The notes under the pieces are model-generated. The model searched no databases, was not told the origin of the DNA, and was given only the letters and a program-made list of their open reading frames with translations. Shown here in pieces: positions 53,987-61,982 of a stretch of 64,000 bases of DNA. The stretch spans positions 1 to 64,000 of the forward strand of contig NZ_LJHY01000002.1 of assembly GCF_001295795.1 (NCBI RefSeq). Reading direction: 5' to 3'. Within the stretch, counting starts at the first letter, position 1. Every line of letters starts with the position of its first letter. The position numbers and the translations under genes are program-made. This DNA comes from Novosphingobium sp. AAP83. Lineage in GTDB: Bacteria; Pseudomonadota; Alphaproteobacteria; Sphingomonadales; Sphingomonadaceae.

Positions 53987-54510
53987 TTGCGCTTCCCCTT
54001 GGCCGCTTCAGCCATCTTGGCGCGGCAACCGGCTTGCGCGCTTTCCCAGCCCGCGCTTTGTTGGGCCAGAATGCTGGGATTCCAGATTGTGATCTGGCGC
54101 CCGCCGCCATGGAAATAGAGGCCGTCTTCGACACCACCGAGTTCGGCAAGGTGCTCAGGCAGCACAAACCGCCCGCTTTCGTCGAAGCTCGCGCGATAAA
54201 AGCCATAGACCTGCGCTTCAGCCATATCCCGATCAAAATCGATACCAAGGCGCAGCTTCTTCTCTTCTTCACGGTCAATTTCGGCGGCGAAGTCTGACAG
54301 GCGCGAAAGGCCAAATCCGACAAGGCAGGGCAAGCGGGGATGCTTGTCGAGGCAAAGAATGCGGGTGTTGTCAGACGCTGCGAAGATGTCGGAGCGAAAG
54401 TCGGCAGGCAGGACATAGCGGCCCTTTTCGCCGCGAGGCGAAAAGCCTTGTCCTACGAAATTTGCCGGCCCTCCCGCCACGAAAACACCCCGCTCGCGGA
54501 CAAAAACCAT
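53983..54510 (-). CDS. mraZ: MraZ, transcriptional regulator of the dcw operon
   Basis: A MraZ/AbrB-like DNA-binding protein with two tandem swapped-hairpin domains. The halves are seen as [21 protein letters not shown] and, later, [21 protein letters not shown]. It is the first gene of the cluster and, in characterised bacteria, represses its own operon. The start is uncertain: ATG 54528, ATG 54510 and GTG 54483 are all in frame. 54510 is used here (175 aa); GTG 54483 has the better-spaced GGGG. A 10-bp-spaced repeat set upstream fits its binding site. Confidence 0.88.
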   Translation of the reverse strand: MVFVRERGVFVAGGPANFVGQGFSPRGEKGRYVLPADFRSDIFAASDNTRILCLDKHPRLPCLVGFGLSRLSDFAAEIDREEEKKLRLGIDFDRDMAEAQVYGFYRASFDESGRFVLPEHLAELGGVEDGLYFHGGGRQITIWNPSILAQQSAGWESAQAGCRAKMAEAAKGKRK

Positions 54511-54594
54511 CCCTCGGCGCTGCGCCATCGCGCAGTGCCGAATCATCCCCCGCGGATGCGATTGGATTTCGTCCCGATGGGAAGCATTACTAAC

Positions 54595-54640
54595 GCGGGA
54601 CGGCGCGGGCGAAAAGGGGAAAATGCGGGAAAAAGCGGAC
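54595..54640. promoter_or_regulatory. MraZ-box-like array of five 10-bp repeats
   Basis: On the plus strand, GCGGGA (54595), GCGGGC (54605), AGGGGA (54615), GCGGGA (54625) and GCGGAC (54635) recur at exactly 10-bp spacing. Known MraZ sites are direct repeats of (G)TGGG with the same helical-turn period. The array is 85-130 bp upstream of mraZ. Confidence 0.65.
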
Positions 54641-54647
54641 AACCACT

Positions 54648-54652
54648 GATTC
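54648..54652. promoter_or_regulatory. GANTC site upstream of the dcw operon
   Basis: GATTC lies 8 bp beyond the MraZ-box array. GANTC is the CcrM methylation sequence through which GcrA acts in alphaproteobacteria. A functional role here is inference. Confidence 0.3.
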
Positions 54653-54798
54653 CAAACTATTATTTCTGATTATCATCGCCAGCTTAACCAAACTTTTCCC
54701 GAAATGATGATCCTTATACTACTGAAATTTCATCACTAACTTCAAGCTAGCCTCACACACCCCGCTTCTTGCCCGTATTATCCCGTAAGGGAGATGCT

Positions 54799-55545
54799 TC
54801 AGTCGCCGAAACTTTCGGTCAGCAGCGTATCAAGCCTGTCAGCCAGCACCCCCTGATCATCATCAGCTTCCAGCAACGCGGCATCGGCGACCAGCAAAAC
54901 CCGGCCTTTTCCAATGCGGCAGCGTGCAATCAGCCTTTCGGGACCGATTTTGCAGCGCGCATCCACGCCACCCGTCCTGATCGCGAATTGCCCCGGCAAA
55001 TTCACCGGCACGCCCTCGCCCGCATTTTCCCGCACACCAAGAGTCTGCGCATCGTCAAAGCGCAACTCCAGCCCCCATCGCCCCAGAATAGGCGAGATCA
55101 GCACCACATCTTGTGGACGCCGCTTATCGCCCAAGGCAAAAGCGCTGTCCTGCGTAAGCATGGGATCCGCAAATACCAGGGCCCTGCCGCCTGCACGAAC
55201 CCAGCCATCAAGCGCCACATTCTCTTCCGGCATAAGCGGCCGGGGCTGCGCCATGATCAGGCGATCAAATCGGGAAAGGTCGGCAAGGGTATCAAGCGCC
55301 ACAACCTTGCCATGGTGCTCCAGCACGGATTTGGCAGAGTGCGAATTTGACGGCTCTGCCAAAACGTCGCGCAAATCGGCGTGTTCGCCCCACAAGATCG
55401 GCAGGCTGGTAAAAAGGCCAAGCGGTTGCTGCGCCGCCTGGTTCTGGCCGGCATCCCCCTTGCTCGCATTACGTTGCCAAAACAGCCCTCCGCCAGCCAG
55501 CGCCACCAGCAATGCCAGCGCCAGCAAAACAAATCGGCGCGACAT
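54799..55545 (-). CDS. membrane-anchored hypothetical, DUF4350/GldG-like
   Basis: A 248-aa protein with an N-terminal signal anchor (RFVLLALALLVALAGGGLFW). The periplasmic domain contains LFTSLPILWGE, LDTLADLSRFDRLIMAQPRP and WVRAGGRALVFADP. That pattern resembles GATase-like domains of GldG/DUF4350 proteins that accompany ABC-type gliding or export systems. No ABC genes are beside it. It lies 8 bp after the single-pass protein gene and is probably co-transcribed with it. Confidence 0.7.
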   Translation of the reverse strand: MSRRFVLLALALLVALAGGGLFWQRNASKGDAGQNQAAQQPLGLFTSLPILWGEHADLRDVLAEPSNSHSAKSVLEHHGKVVALDTLADLSRFDRLIMAQPRPLMPEENVALDGWVRAGGRALVFADPMLTQDSAFALGDKRRPQDVVLISPILGRWGLELRFDDAQTLGVRENAGEGVPVNLPGQFAIRTGGVDARCKIGPERLIARCRIGKGRVLLVADAALLEADDDQGVLADRLDTLLTESFGD

Positions 55546-55553
55546 GGCCTGCC

Positions 55554-55967
55554 TCAGCGGTTGGGGGCTTTACCGGCTGGCGCAGACTGCCGCGGCGAAG
55601 CAGGCGTAGCGCTTGGCTTTGGCTGATCGTTGCCAGAAACCGGCAATTCGGGTGCCACACCCATATCAACCAGGGGATCGCTGGCCTTTGTTTCGCTACC
55701 TTTGGCTTCACTGGCCGAAGCCAAAGGTTCGGTTACATTAACCGCCGTTTCATCAAGATACTTGGCGCGGTCCATGATCACATTGGCAAGGCTGACGATC
55801 AGCAGCATCCCGGCAAGGCCGAACATCCCCACTTGCAACCGGTGGACCGCCTGGGCGCGCAATTCACGCGCAGAGGGAGGTGTATAGGCAAGCACGCTTG
55901 GCACAGGCACGGGTTCAGGCCCGGAAAGAGCAGTGCTGCGCGCCTGCGACCTGTCAGACAAGGGCAT
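55554..55967 (-). CDS. single-pass membrane hypothetical protein
   Basis: A 137-aa protein with a Pro-rich N-terminus, one transmembrane helix at about 48-65 (GMFGLAGMLLIVSLANVIM) and a Ser/Ala/Pro-rich tail. I see no known domain. It starts 14 bp after the cysteine synthase paralogue gene and precedes the GldG-like gene by 8 bp, which suggests a shared unit. Confidence 0.6.
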   Translation of the reverse strand: MPLSDRSQARSTALSGPEPVPVPSVLAYTPPSARELRAQAVHRLQVGMFGLAGMLLIVSLANVIMDRAKYLDETAVNVTEPLASASEAKGSETKASDPLVDMGVAPELPVSGNDQPKPSATPASPRQSAPAGKAPNR

Positions 55968-55981
55968 GGCCTGCCTTTACC

Positions 55982-56980
55982 CTATTGCTCCAGCCATGGG
56001 AACACCGGAAGCCCTTTGGCCTTCAGCCATTCAGGATTGTATAGCGAGGACAGATAGCGAAAGCCGGTGTCGCACAGGATCGTCGCCACGCGGGCACCCT
56101 TGCCCAGTTGCTTGCCCAACGCAACCGCGCCTGCCACGTTGATCCCGCTCGACAGGCCAAGGCACAGCCCTTCGTCGGCCAACAATCGCTCAACCCAATA
56201 AATCCCCTCCTCATCAGAGATGCGGAATTGGGTGTCGATCGGCGCGCCGTCCAGATTGGCGGTAATGCGGCCTTGACCAATGCCCTCGGCAACCGATGAA
56301 CCTTCGGCCTTCAACTCGCCATAGGCGTAATAGTTGTAAAGCGCCGCGCCATGCGGGTCTGCCAGTGCAATGGTGACTTTCTCGTCAAAGGCCTTGAGGC
56401 CCATGCCCACGCCTGCAATCGTCCCGCCGGTGCCCGCAGCACAAACGAACCCATCAATGCGGTGCTCCATCTGCTCCCACAATTCAGGCGCAGTGCTTTC
56501 AATATGGGCGCGGCGGTTGGCGATATTGTCAAACTGGTTGGCCCAGACTGCGCCTTCGGTTTCCTCAGCAATGCGACGCGACGTGTGGACGAAATGGCCC
56601 GGATTGGAGAACGGCGCAGCAGGCACCAGCACCAGTTCCGCCCGCAGAGCCCGCAAGGTATCCATCTTTTCGCGCGATTGCGTCTCGGGCATCACGATGA
56701 CAGACTTGTATCCGCGCGCATTGGCCACCAGCGCAAGGCCGATGCCGGTATTGCCAGCGGTGCCTTCCACAATCGTCCCGCCGGGCTGCAATAGCCCGCG
56801 CTCCTCGGCATCACGCACGATCCAAAGCGCGGCCCGATCCTTGACCGATGCACCGGGATTGGCAAATTCGCACTTGCCGTAAATGTCGCATCCGGCAGCC
56901 TCACTCGGCCCGTTTAGCCGGACCAGCGGGGTGTTTCCGATGAGGGAGATCGTATCGTTTGCAATCGCAGGAACTATCAT
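55982..56980 (-). CDS. cysteine synthase A family PLP enzyme
   Basis: A 332-aa fold-type II PLP enzyme of the O-acetylserine sulfhydrylase family. The PLP lysine is Lys47 in NPGASVKDRAA; the substrate loop is EGTAGNTGIGLA and the phosphate loop is AAGTGGTIAGVG. AGN replaces the common SGN of CysK, so it may be a paralogue with another role, for example the cystathionine beta-synthase-like group. The ATG at 56980 gives the family N-terminus (ISLIGNTPLVRL). It would use sulfide from the cys operon if a true sulfhydrylase. Confidence 0.87.
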   Translation of the reverse strand: MIVPAIANDTISLIGNTPLVRLNGPSEAAGCDIYGKCEFANPGASVKDRAALWIVRDAEERGLLQPGGTIVEGTAGNTGIGLALVANARGYKSVIVMPETQSREKMDTLRALRAELVLVPAAPFSNPGHFVHTSRRIAEETEGAVWANQFDNIANRRAHIESTAPELWEQMEHRIDGFVCAAGTGGTIAGVGMGLKAFDEKVTIALADPHGAALYNYYAYGELKAEGSSVAEGIGQGRITANLDGAPIDTQFRISDEEGIYWVERLLADEGLCLGLSSGINVAGAVALGKQLGKGARVATILCDTGFRYLSSLYNPEWLKAKGLPVFPWLEQ

Positions 56981-57059
56981 AGTTTCTGTTTTAAGGAGAC
57001 TCGGGCCGAATGCCAATGCATTTGCGCTTGGAAGCCAACAAGTCTTACTCGCGCCCTTC

Positions 57060-57722
57060 TTACTCGCGTCCGGCCCGGATCGCTGCCCCGCCTGCAAACG
57101 GCGCAACCGCCAGAGCCACAAGGCTGCATGCCGCCAGCAAGGCAAGCCCGCCCTCGCCATCGGGCTGAAGCGACCCTGCCCCGAAAATCAGCAGCGGCAC
57201 GGTCAAGGGAATCGCCAGCAATCCGCCTAGCGCTGATCCTGCTCGCAAACCTGCGGTCAACGCCGCAATCGTCACGCCGATCGCCGCCAACCCCGGCGTT
57301 CCCAGTAGCAGGCCCAGCTCCACCGTCTGCAATTGCGCGGCATCCAATGAAAGCAGCCCTGCGGAAATCGGCGCGGCAATCATCAACGGTATGCCAAAGC
57401 TGATCCAGTGCGCCAGAATACGGCTGAGCAGCAGCGCCTCTTCCGAAAAGCCCCGCAGCGCCCACTGGTCAAAGAAACCCGCTTCAAGGTCTGGCTCAAC
57501 CAGCCTGTCCAGCGGCAGGATCGCCGCCAGCAGCGCCGCCACCCAGATCACGCCAGCCCCCGTGCGCGCCAGCAGCCGCGCATCAGGCCCCACCGCAAAC
57601 GGAAACAGCATCGCCACCGCAAGGAAGAACAACAACGGCAGCACCGCCCCGCCCCGCCCCTGCGCGCCCCGCGTCAACAAGGTCAAATCGCGCACAAACA
57701 CGGGCCACAGCCGACCGATCAT
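57060..57722 (-). CDS. ccmB: haem exporter permease CcmB
   Basis: A 220-aa membrane protein with about six helices, the permease of the CcmAB exporter in cytochrome c maturation system I. The family blocks PLDRLVEPDLEAGFFDQWAL and LARILAHW-like LLSRILAHWISFGIPLMIA are present. Its ATG overlaps the ccmA stop. The rest of the ccm genes are not in the window. Confidence 0.92.
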   Translation of the reverse strand: MIGRLWPVFVRDLTLLTRGAQGRGGAVLPLLFFLAVAMLFPFAVGPDARLLARTGAGVIWVAALLAAILPLDRLVEPDLEAGFFDQWALRGFSEEALLLSRILAHWISFGIPLMIAAPISAGLLSLDAAQLQTVELGLLLGTPGLAAIGVTIAALTAGLRAGSALGGLLAIPLTVPLLIFGAGSLQPDGEGGLALLAACSLVALAVAPFAGGAAIRAGRE

Positions 57723-58294
57723 GCCGCGTAATCCAGAACTTGCAGCGTTTGCACATACTCAATCGCAAGCGGCTGATGCGATGCAATCACCACCGCCCCG
57801 CCTGCCTTGCAATGCGCGCTGATCGCAACTTGCGCCATGCAGGACCAATGCTGGTCAAGCCCGTTCAAAGGTTCGTCCAGCAGCCATATCGGCGCTTCAC
57901 TGGCCGCGAGTCGCGCCAAAGCCGCTCGCTTGCGCTGCCCGGTTGAAAGAAAACGCACCGGCACATCCAGCAAGTCGGCAAGCCCGAAATCCGCCTGCGA
58001 ATCTGCCGGACGGTCAATCTTGCGCCAAAATCCCAACGCCTGCTCCAGCGTCTGGTGGCCATCAAGCGCCAGCCTTTCATCCGACAGCGCCAGTGCGCCC
58101 TCGCGCTCAACCGTTCCGGCAAAGGGCCGCAGCAGTCCTGCCAGAATGCGGATCAGGCTTGATTTGCCGATCCCGTTCGGCCCCGCCAGATGGACAATCT
58201 GTCCCGCCCCGACCGCCAGAGACAATCCACGGAACAGGATTCGATCCCCCCGCCTACAGGCGATATCATTGGCGACGAGACGACAGTCTTGCAT
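57719..58294 (-). CDS. ccmA: haem exporter ATPase CcmA
   Basis: A 191-aa ABC ATPase, normal length for CcmA. The Walker A is [13 protein letters not shown], the signature is [14 protein letters not shown], and the Walker B is [12 protein letters not shown]. The ATG at 58294 is preferred; the upstream part of the frame runs antisense through phhB. It partners CcmB, with overlapping stop and start. Confidence 0.92.
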   Translation of the reverse strand: MQDCRLVANDIACRRGDRILFRGLSLAVGAGQIVHLAGPNGIGKSSLIRILAGLLRPFAGTVEREGALALSDERLALDGHQTLEQALGFWRKIDRPADSQADFGLADLLDVPVRFLSTGQRKRAALARLAASEAPIWLLDEPLNGLDQHWSCMAQVAISAHCKAGGAVVIASHQPLAIEYVQTLQVLDYAA

Positions 58295-58355
58295 GGGGGC
58301 TCGCGATAGGGGAAAGCATGCATCCTGCCAAGCATGGCAATTTGATTGGATCACC

Positions 58356-58646
58356 ATGGCTATCACCCGCTTGTCCGATGCCGAACGCGATAAACTGCTA
58401 TCCGACCTGCCTGATTGGACATTGCGCGCCGATGGCAAAGCCATTGAACGCACCTTCAAGTTCGGCGATTTCTCGGCCGCATGGGGCTTCATGAACCGCG
58501 TCGCGCTCTATGCCGAAAAGGCCGATCATCACCCCGAATGGTTCAACGTCTACAATCGCGTCGATGTGACGCTGACCACGCACGATGCCGACGGCCTTTC
58601 CGCACGTGACGACGCCATGGCACGGGCGATGGAGATGTTTCTCTAA
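58356..58646 (+). CDS. phhB: 4a-hydroxytetrahydrobiopterin dehydratase
   Basis: A 96-aa pterin-4a-carbinolamine dehydratase that recycles the pterin cofactor of aromatic amino acid hydroxylases. The family signature is seen in [21 protein letters not shown] followed by the active-site [23 protein letters not shown]. It is divergent from ccmA across 61 bp and converges on the SDR gene 4 bp away. No phenylalanine hydroxylase gene is in the window. Confidence 0.93.
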   Translation: MAITRLSDAERDKLLSDLPDWTLRADGKAIERTFKFGDFSAAWGFMNRVALYAEKADHHPEWFNVYNRVDVTLTTHDADGLSARDDAMARAMEMFL

Positions 58647-58650
58647 GCGG

Positions 58651-59454
58651 CTATTTCCCCAACGGCCGATTGGATGATCGCATCTGTTTGCGCAGCGATC
58701 CGGGCATCCAGCGCGATGCAAAGGCAATCCGCCGTGCGGTTTTGCCAACCAATATGTGCAATTTGTCCCCGTGTACGGCGGCCCATGCCGCTTCGGCCAC
58801 ATCGCCAACCGGCGTGATCTCAAGCCCGGCATTTACCACGCGCGTGCGGATATCCTCATTGCTCGCGCGGTTGGTTGCATGGCTTAACAAAGGCGTATCA
58901 ATGAAGCTGGGCATCAGGCTGCGCACGCAGATGCCATCGTCTGCCCATTCGCCATCAAGTGATTCGGTAATCGCGCGCACGCCAAATTTGGTGGCTGAAT
59001 AAACAGAGGCCCCCGGCGTCCCATAAATGCCCGCAGCACTCGCAGTGTTCAGCAAGACCGAACCCGGACCGCTCACCTTCAACCAAGGATAGGCCGCCTG
59101 CGCGCCAAAGATCACACCCTTCATATTGATGTCGAGCGTGCGCTCTATTTCCTCGGGCGTCAGATCAACAATTGCCCCGCCAATCGGGATTCCGGCATTG
59201 TTGAACACCACATCAATCCGCCCGCCCGAAGCCGCAGCGCAATCCGCCAGCGCCACATCCCAGCCGGCCCTGTCGCGCACATCAAGCTTGTGGCAAGAGC
59301 TTTGGCCCACCGGCAGCATCGCAGCCGTTGCCGCCATCCCTGCCTCGTCAATATCGGCAATGCCCACAAACCAGCCGCCGTCGGCAAAGCGCTGCGCCAC
59401 AGCGCGGCCAATGCCCGATGCTCCGCCGGTGATGAAAATCGTCTTGCGCGCCAT
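58651..59454 (-). CDS. SDR family oxidoreductase
   Basis: A 267-aa classical short-chain dehydrogenase. The cofactor motif is TGGASGIG; NNAG is present. The active site is Ser (NTASAAG) with Y-x3-K in SVYSATKFG. ADIDE after beta-2 suggests NAD(H) preference. The substrate is unknown. There is no operon partner: phhB converges on one side and the glycosylase gene is 38 bp upstream. Confidence 0.88.
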   Translation of the reverse strand: MARKTIFITGGASGIGRAVAQRFADGGWFVGIADIDEAGMAATAAMLPVGQSSCHKLDVRDRAGWDVALADCAAASGGRIDVVFNNAGIPIGGAIVDLTPEEIERTLDINMKGVIFGAQAAYPWLKVSGPGSVLLNTASAAGIYGTPGASVYSATKFGVRAITESLDGEWADDGICVRSLMPSFIDTPLLSHATNRASNEDIRTRVVNAGLEITPVGDVAEAAWAAVHGDKLHILVGKTARRIAFASRWMPGSLRKQMRSSNRPLGK

Positions 59455-59492
59455 TGCCCCGCCCTTGATTACATTGATGTCAATATTGGATA

Positions 59493-60110
59493 CTACATCG
59501 CCGGATTGTTATAGCAATGCCACGTAAAGATCGCCGCTGCCCCGCGATGGGGCCGCCAGGCTTCAGCCAGCGCGCGCGTATCTTTCTCGCTCGGGCGTTC
59601 AGCCAATCCCAGCAATTTGCCCAGACCCACTTGCACCGCAAGGTCACCAGCAGGCCAAACGTCGGGTCGCCCTTCGGCAAAAAGCAGATATATTTCGGCT
59701 GACCAACGCCCGATTCCCTTGATTTTGACCAGTTCGGCAATCGCCTCCTCGTCATCAGCGGGCAAGCTTGCCAGATCCAGCGTACCCAAAGCCACCAGTT
59801 CGCATAGGGATCGGGCATAGCCTTGCTTCTGTCGTGACAGACCGCAGGCACGCAGAGCGTCGAAATCCGCATCGAGCAAATCTTGCGGCGGCATATCTTC
59901 GCCAAGCAGCGCCTGCAACTTGTTCCACACCGACGCAGCCGATGAAACGCTCACTTGCTGGCCAACAATCGTGCGCAACAGTGTCCGGTATCCCGTCGGC
60001 TGAATGCGCGGCTCAGGATAGCCGACACGCCCTATTGCACCCGCCAATGCCGGGGTTATGCGGGCGATATGATCAAGCCCCTCGCGGATCGCTGCTGCTG
60101 TCAGGCCCAT
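59493..60110 (-). CDS. DNA-3-methyladenine glycosylase II (AlkA/HhH-GPD type)
   Basis: A 205-aa HhH-GPD base-excision repair enzyme removing alkylated purines. The segment LLRTIVGQQVS starts the catalytic domain. The helix-hairpin-helix is LVKIKGIGRWSAEIYL, and the catalytic Asp is in WPAGDLAVQVG. It lacks the N-terminal domain of E. coli AlkA, which is normal for the short bacterial form. ATG at 60110. Confidence 0.9.
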   Translation of the reverse strand: MGLTAAAIREGLDHIARITPALAGAIGRVGYPEPRIQPTGYRTLLRTIVGQQVSVSSAASVWNKLQALLGEDMPPQDLLDADFDALRACGLSRQKQGYARSLCELVALGTLDLASLPADDEEAIAELVKIKGIGRWSAEIYLLFAEGRPDVWPAGDLAVQVGLGKLLGLAERPSEKDTRALAEAWRPHRGAAAIFTWHCYNNPAM

Positions 60111-60233
60111 TCAAATCCTCGATCTGTTGCTTTTAAGGGCATCGGCAGTTGCCAAAGCCGGGAAGTCGCGATAGCAGCCCCGTCCAAAGGCGAACAGGGG
60201 CCGTGCCCTGACGCTACGTTTGGAGAATAGACG

Positions 60234-60551
60234 ATGCCGAAGCTTGTCGTTGTCAATCGTGCTGGTGAAGAAAAGACTGTAGAGGCCGATGCCGGTCTTT
60301 CCGTAATGGAAGCAATCCGCGACAATGGCTTTGACGAGTTGCTGGCGCTGTGCGGCGGATGCTGCTCATGCGCAACCTGCCACATCTTCGTCGACCCTGC
60401 TTTCGCAGACAAACTGCCTGCGATGAGCGAAGACGAAAACGACCTGCTTGATAGCTCTGACTATCGCAACGAAACCTCGCGCCTGTCTTGCCAGGTCCAG
60501 ATCACCGGCGCGCTCGATGGTCTGCGCGTAACGATCGCTCCGGAAGACTGA
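60234..60551 (+). CDS. 2Fe-2S ferredoxin (adrenodoxin/putidaredoxin type)
   Basis: A 105-aa vertebrate-type [2Fe-2S] ferredoxin. The cluster ligands are C40-x5-C46-x2-C49 and C86 (SRLSCQVQ). The acidic [10 protein letters not shown] segment, the partner-docking helix in this family, is present. Two additional cysteines, C43 and C44, lie within the cluster loop. Possible partners are P450s, Rieske oxygenases or Fe-S assembly; none is adjacent. TGGAG precedes the ATG. Confidence 0.92.
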   Translation: MPKLVVVNRAGEEKTVEADAGLSVMEAIRDNGFDELLALCGGCCSCATCHIFVDPAFADKLPAMSEDENDLLDSSDYRNETSRLSCQVQITGALDGLRVTIAPED

Positions 60552-60574
60552 TCTTCCGCGCCGTCGCGCCAACG

Positions 60575-60611
60575 AAAAAGGCCCGCCTCCATAAGGAGCG
60601 CGGGCCTTTTT
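60575..60611. terminator. bidirectional rho-independent terminator
   Basis: AAAAAGGCCCGC (60575-60586) pairs exactly with 60600-60611; an inner CTCC/GGAG adds to the stem. A-runs and T-runs flank both sides, so it can serve both the ferredoxin gene and the convergent argC. Confidence 0.9.
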
Positions 60612-60629
60612 GTTGGCACTGAATTTGAA

Positions 60630-61559
60630 CTACAACCGCAGCCCTGCCGTTTCATCAAGACCGGCCATCAGGTTCAGCGTCTGCACCGCGGCGCCGCTTG
60701 CGCCCTTGCCCAGATTGTCGAGCACGGCGACCAAACGCACTTGCTCGCCATCTTCGCTGCCCATCACATGCAGGCGCAAGCCGTCCCATGGCTCCATCGA
60801 TGCGCGCATCAGCAATTCGCCCTTGGCTGGCAGCTCTTGCGCCACGGTCACTACGAGCGATTCTGCATAGAACTGCGTCAGTGCCGCGCGCAGCAGATCA
60901 GCGGGCACATTGCCCGGCATCACGCCCAATGGCAGCGGCACTTCCACCACCATGCCGCGATGTGCCGCGATAACAGCGGGGCTGAACAGCGGGGCAATCG
61001 CAAGGCCTGCATAACGCTGCATTTCGCCCACATGCTTGTGCCCGAAAGTCAGCCCGTAACCGCGCCAAGCGATGTCGCGATCTTCTTCAAACCGTCCGAT
61101 CAGCGCCTTGCCGCCGCCCGAATAGCCCGAAATGGCATTGCAACTATAGGGCCACGCCGATGGCAACAGCCCGTTATGCACCAGCGGTGCCAGAAGCCCG
61201 AGAAAGCCCGTGGGATAACATCCCGGGTTCGAAACCCGCTTGGATTGCGCCACGACCTCGCGTCCGGCAATCTCGGGAAAACCATAAGTCCAGCCATCGG
61301 CCACACGGTGGGCGGTCGATGCATCAATCACCCGCGTGCGATCATTGCGAATCATCGCCACAGCATCGCGCGCAGCATCATCGGGCAAACACAGGATCAC
61401 TACATCAGCGTCGTTGATTGCCTCGGCGCGCGCGGCGTCATCCTTGCGGCGTGCATCGTTCAGCGCAATCAGCGTAAATTCAGGGCGTCCCGCCAACCGG
61501 TCTGCAATCTCAAGCCCGGTCGTCCCCGCCGCACCATCGATGAAAACCGACGTGGTCAC
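60630..61559 (-). CDS. argC: N-acetyl-gamma-glutamyl-phosphate reductase (short type)
   Basis: A 309-aa arginine-pathway reductase. The N-terminal cofactor motif is DGAAGTTGLEI; the catalytic Cys is in SNPGCYPTGFL; GHKHVGEM is conserved. Its length marks the short (type 2) ArgC. The GTG start at 61559 overlaps the stop of the SH3-like gene (GTGA). It ends at the bidirectional terminator. Confidence 0.93.
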   Translation of the reverse strand: MTTSVFIDGAAGTTGLEIADRLAGRPEFTLIALNDARRKDDAARAEAINDADVVILCLPDDAARDAVAMIRNDRTRVIDASTAHRVADGWTYGFPEIAGREVVAQSKRVSNPGCYPTGFLGLLAPLVHNGLLPSAWPYSCNAISGYSGGGKALIGRFEEDRDIAWRGYGLTFGHKHVGEMQRYAGLAIAPLFSPAVIAAHRGMVVEVPLPLGVMPGNVPADLLRAALTQFYAESLVVTVAQELPAKGELLMRASMEPWDGLRLHVMGSEDGEQVRLVAVLDNLGKGASGAAVQTLNLMAGLDETAGLRL

Positions 61560-61981
61560 GCCACGGCCTCAATCGCGGTCAGCTCGACATAGCCCACCAG
61601 CAGATCAGACTTGGCCTGCCCCCATGCCCAGCCGCCTGCCATATCAAGCACATCGAACACCTCGCCCGCAGCAAGCGTGCGCAGTTCATCGCCCCCGGCT
61701 TTGCCAGCCCCGCGCAACATCGCAGTTGCCTTCACAACATGCGGCATCGGCACGGCGTAGTGCGGCACGAAATAGCGCCCGGCCAGGCCGATATGCGCAA
61801 GGTCGCCGCGCACTGGTAGGTGCGGCTTGTCCGAACGGTCTGACGGGCAGCACAGCGAAAGCTGCACGGTCGGCACGTCAATGGGGAGAGGCGATGCTTC
61901 AACGGTCAATTCAGGTTGCCCCCGGAACAGGAAAGCAGGGCGATTAGCCGTGTCAGCGCGATCAGGCAAGGTGGCGCGCAT
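61556..61981 (-). CDS. SH3-like domain protein
   Basis: A 141-aa protein whose last 85 residues (HIGLAGRYFVPHYAVPMPH, LRTLAAGEVFDVLDMAGGWA, DLLVGYVELTAI) form a bacterial SH3-like module. This module is usually found at the N-terminus of NlpC/P60 cell-wall peptidases. No P60 catalytic domain follows, because argC begins at the stop. It starts one base after the pepA stop, so the three genes are translationally linked. Function unknown. Confidence 0.7.
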   Translation of the reverse strand: MRATLPDRADTANRPAFLFRGQPELTVEASPLPIDVPTVQLSLCCPSDRSDKPHLPVRGDLAHIGLAGRYFVPHYAVPMPHVVKATAMLRGAGKAGGDELRTLAAGEVFDVLDMAGGWAWGQAKSDLLVGYVELTAIEAVA

Positions 61982-61982
61982 T

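Noticed and set aside
57043..57068. 11-bp direct repeat across the ccmB stop codon
   Set aside because: Two copies only, short, and no association with a mobile element or regulatory function.
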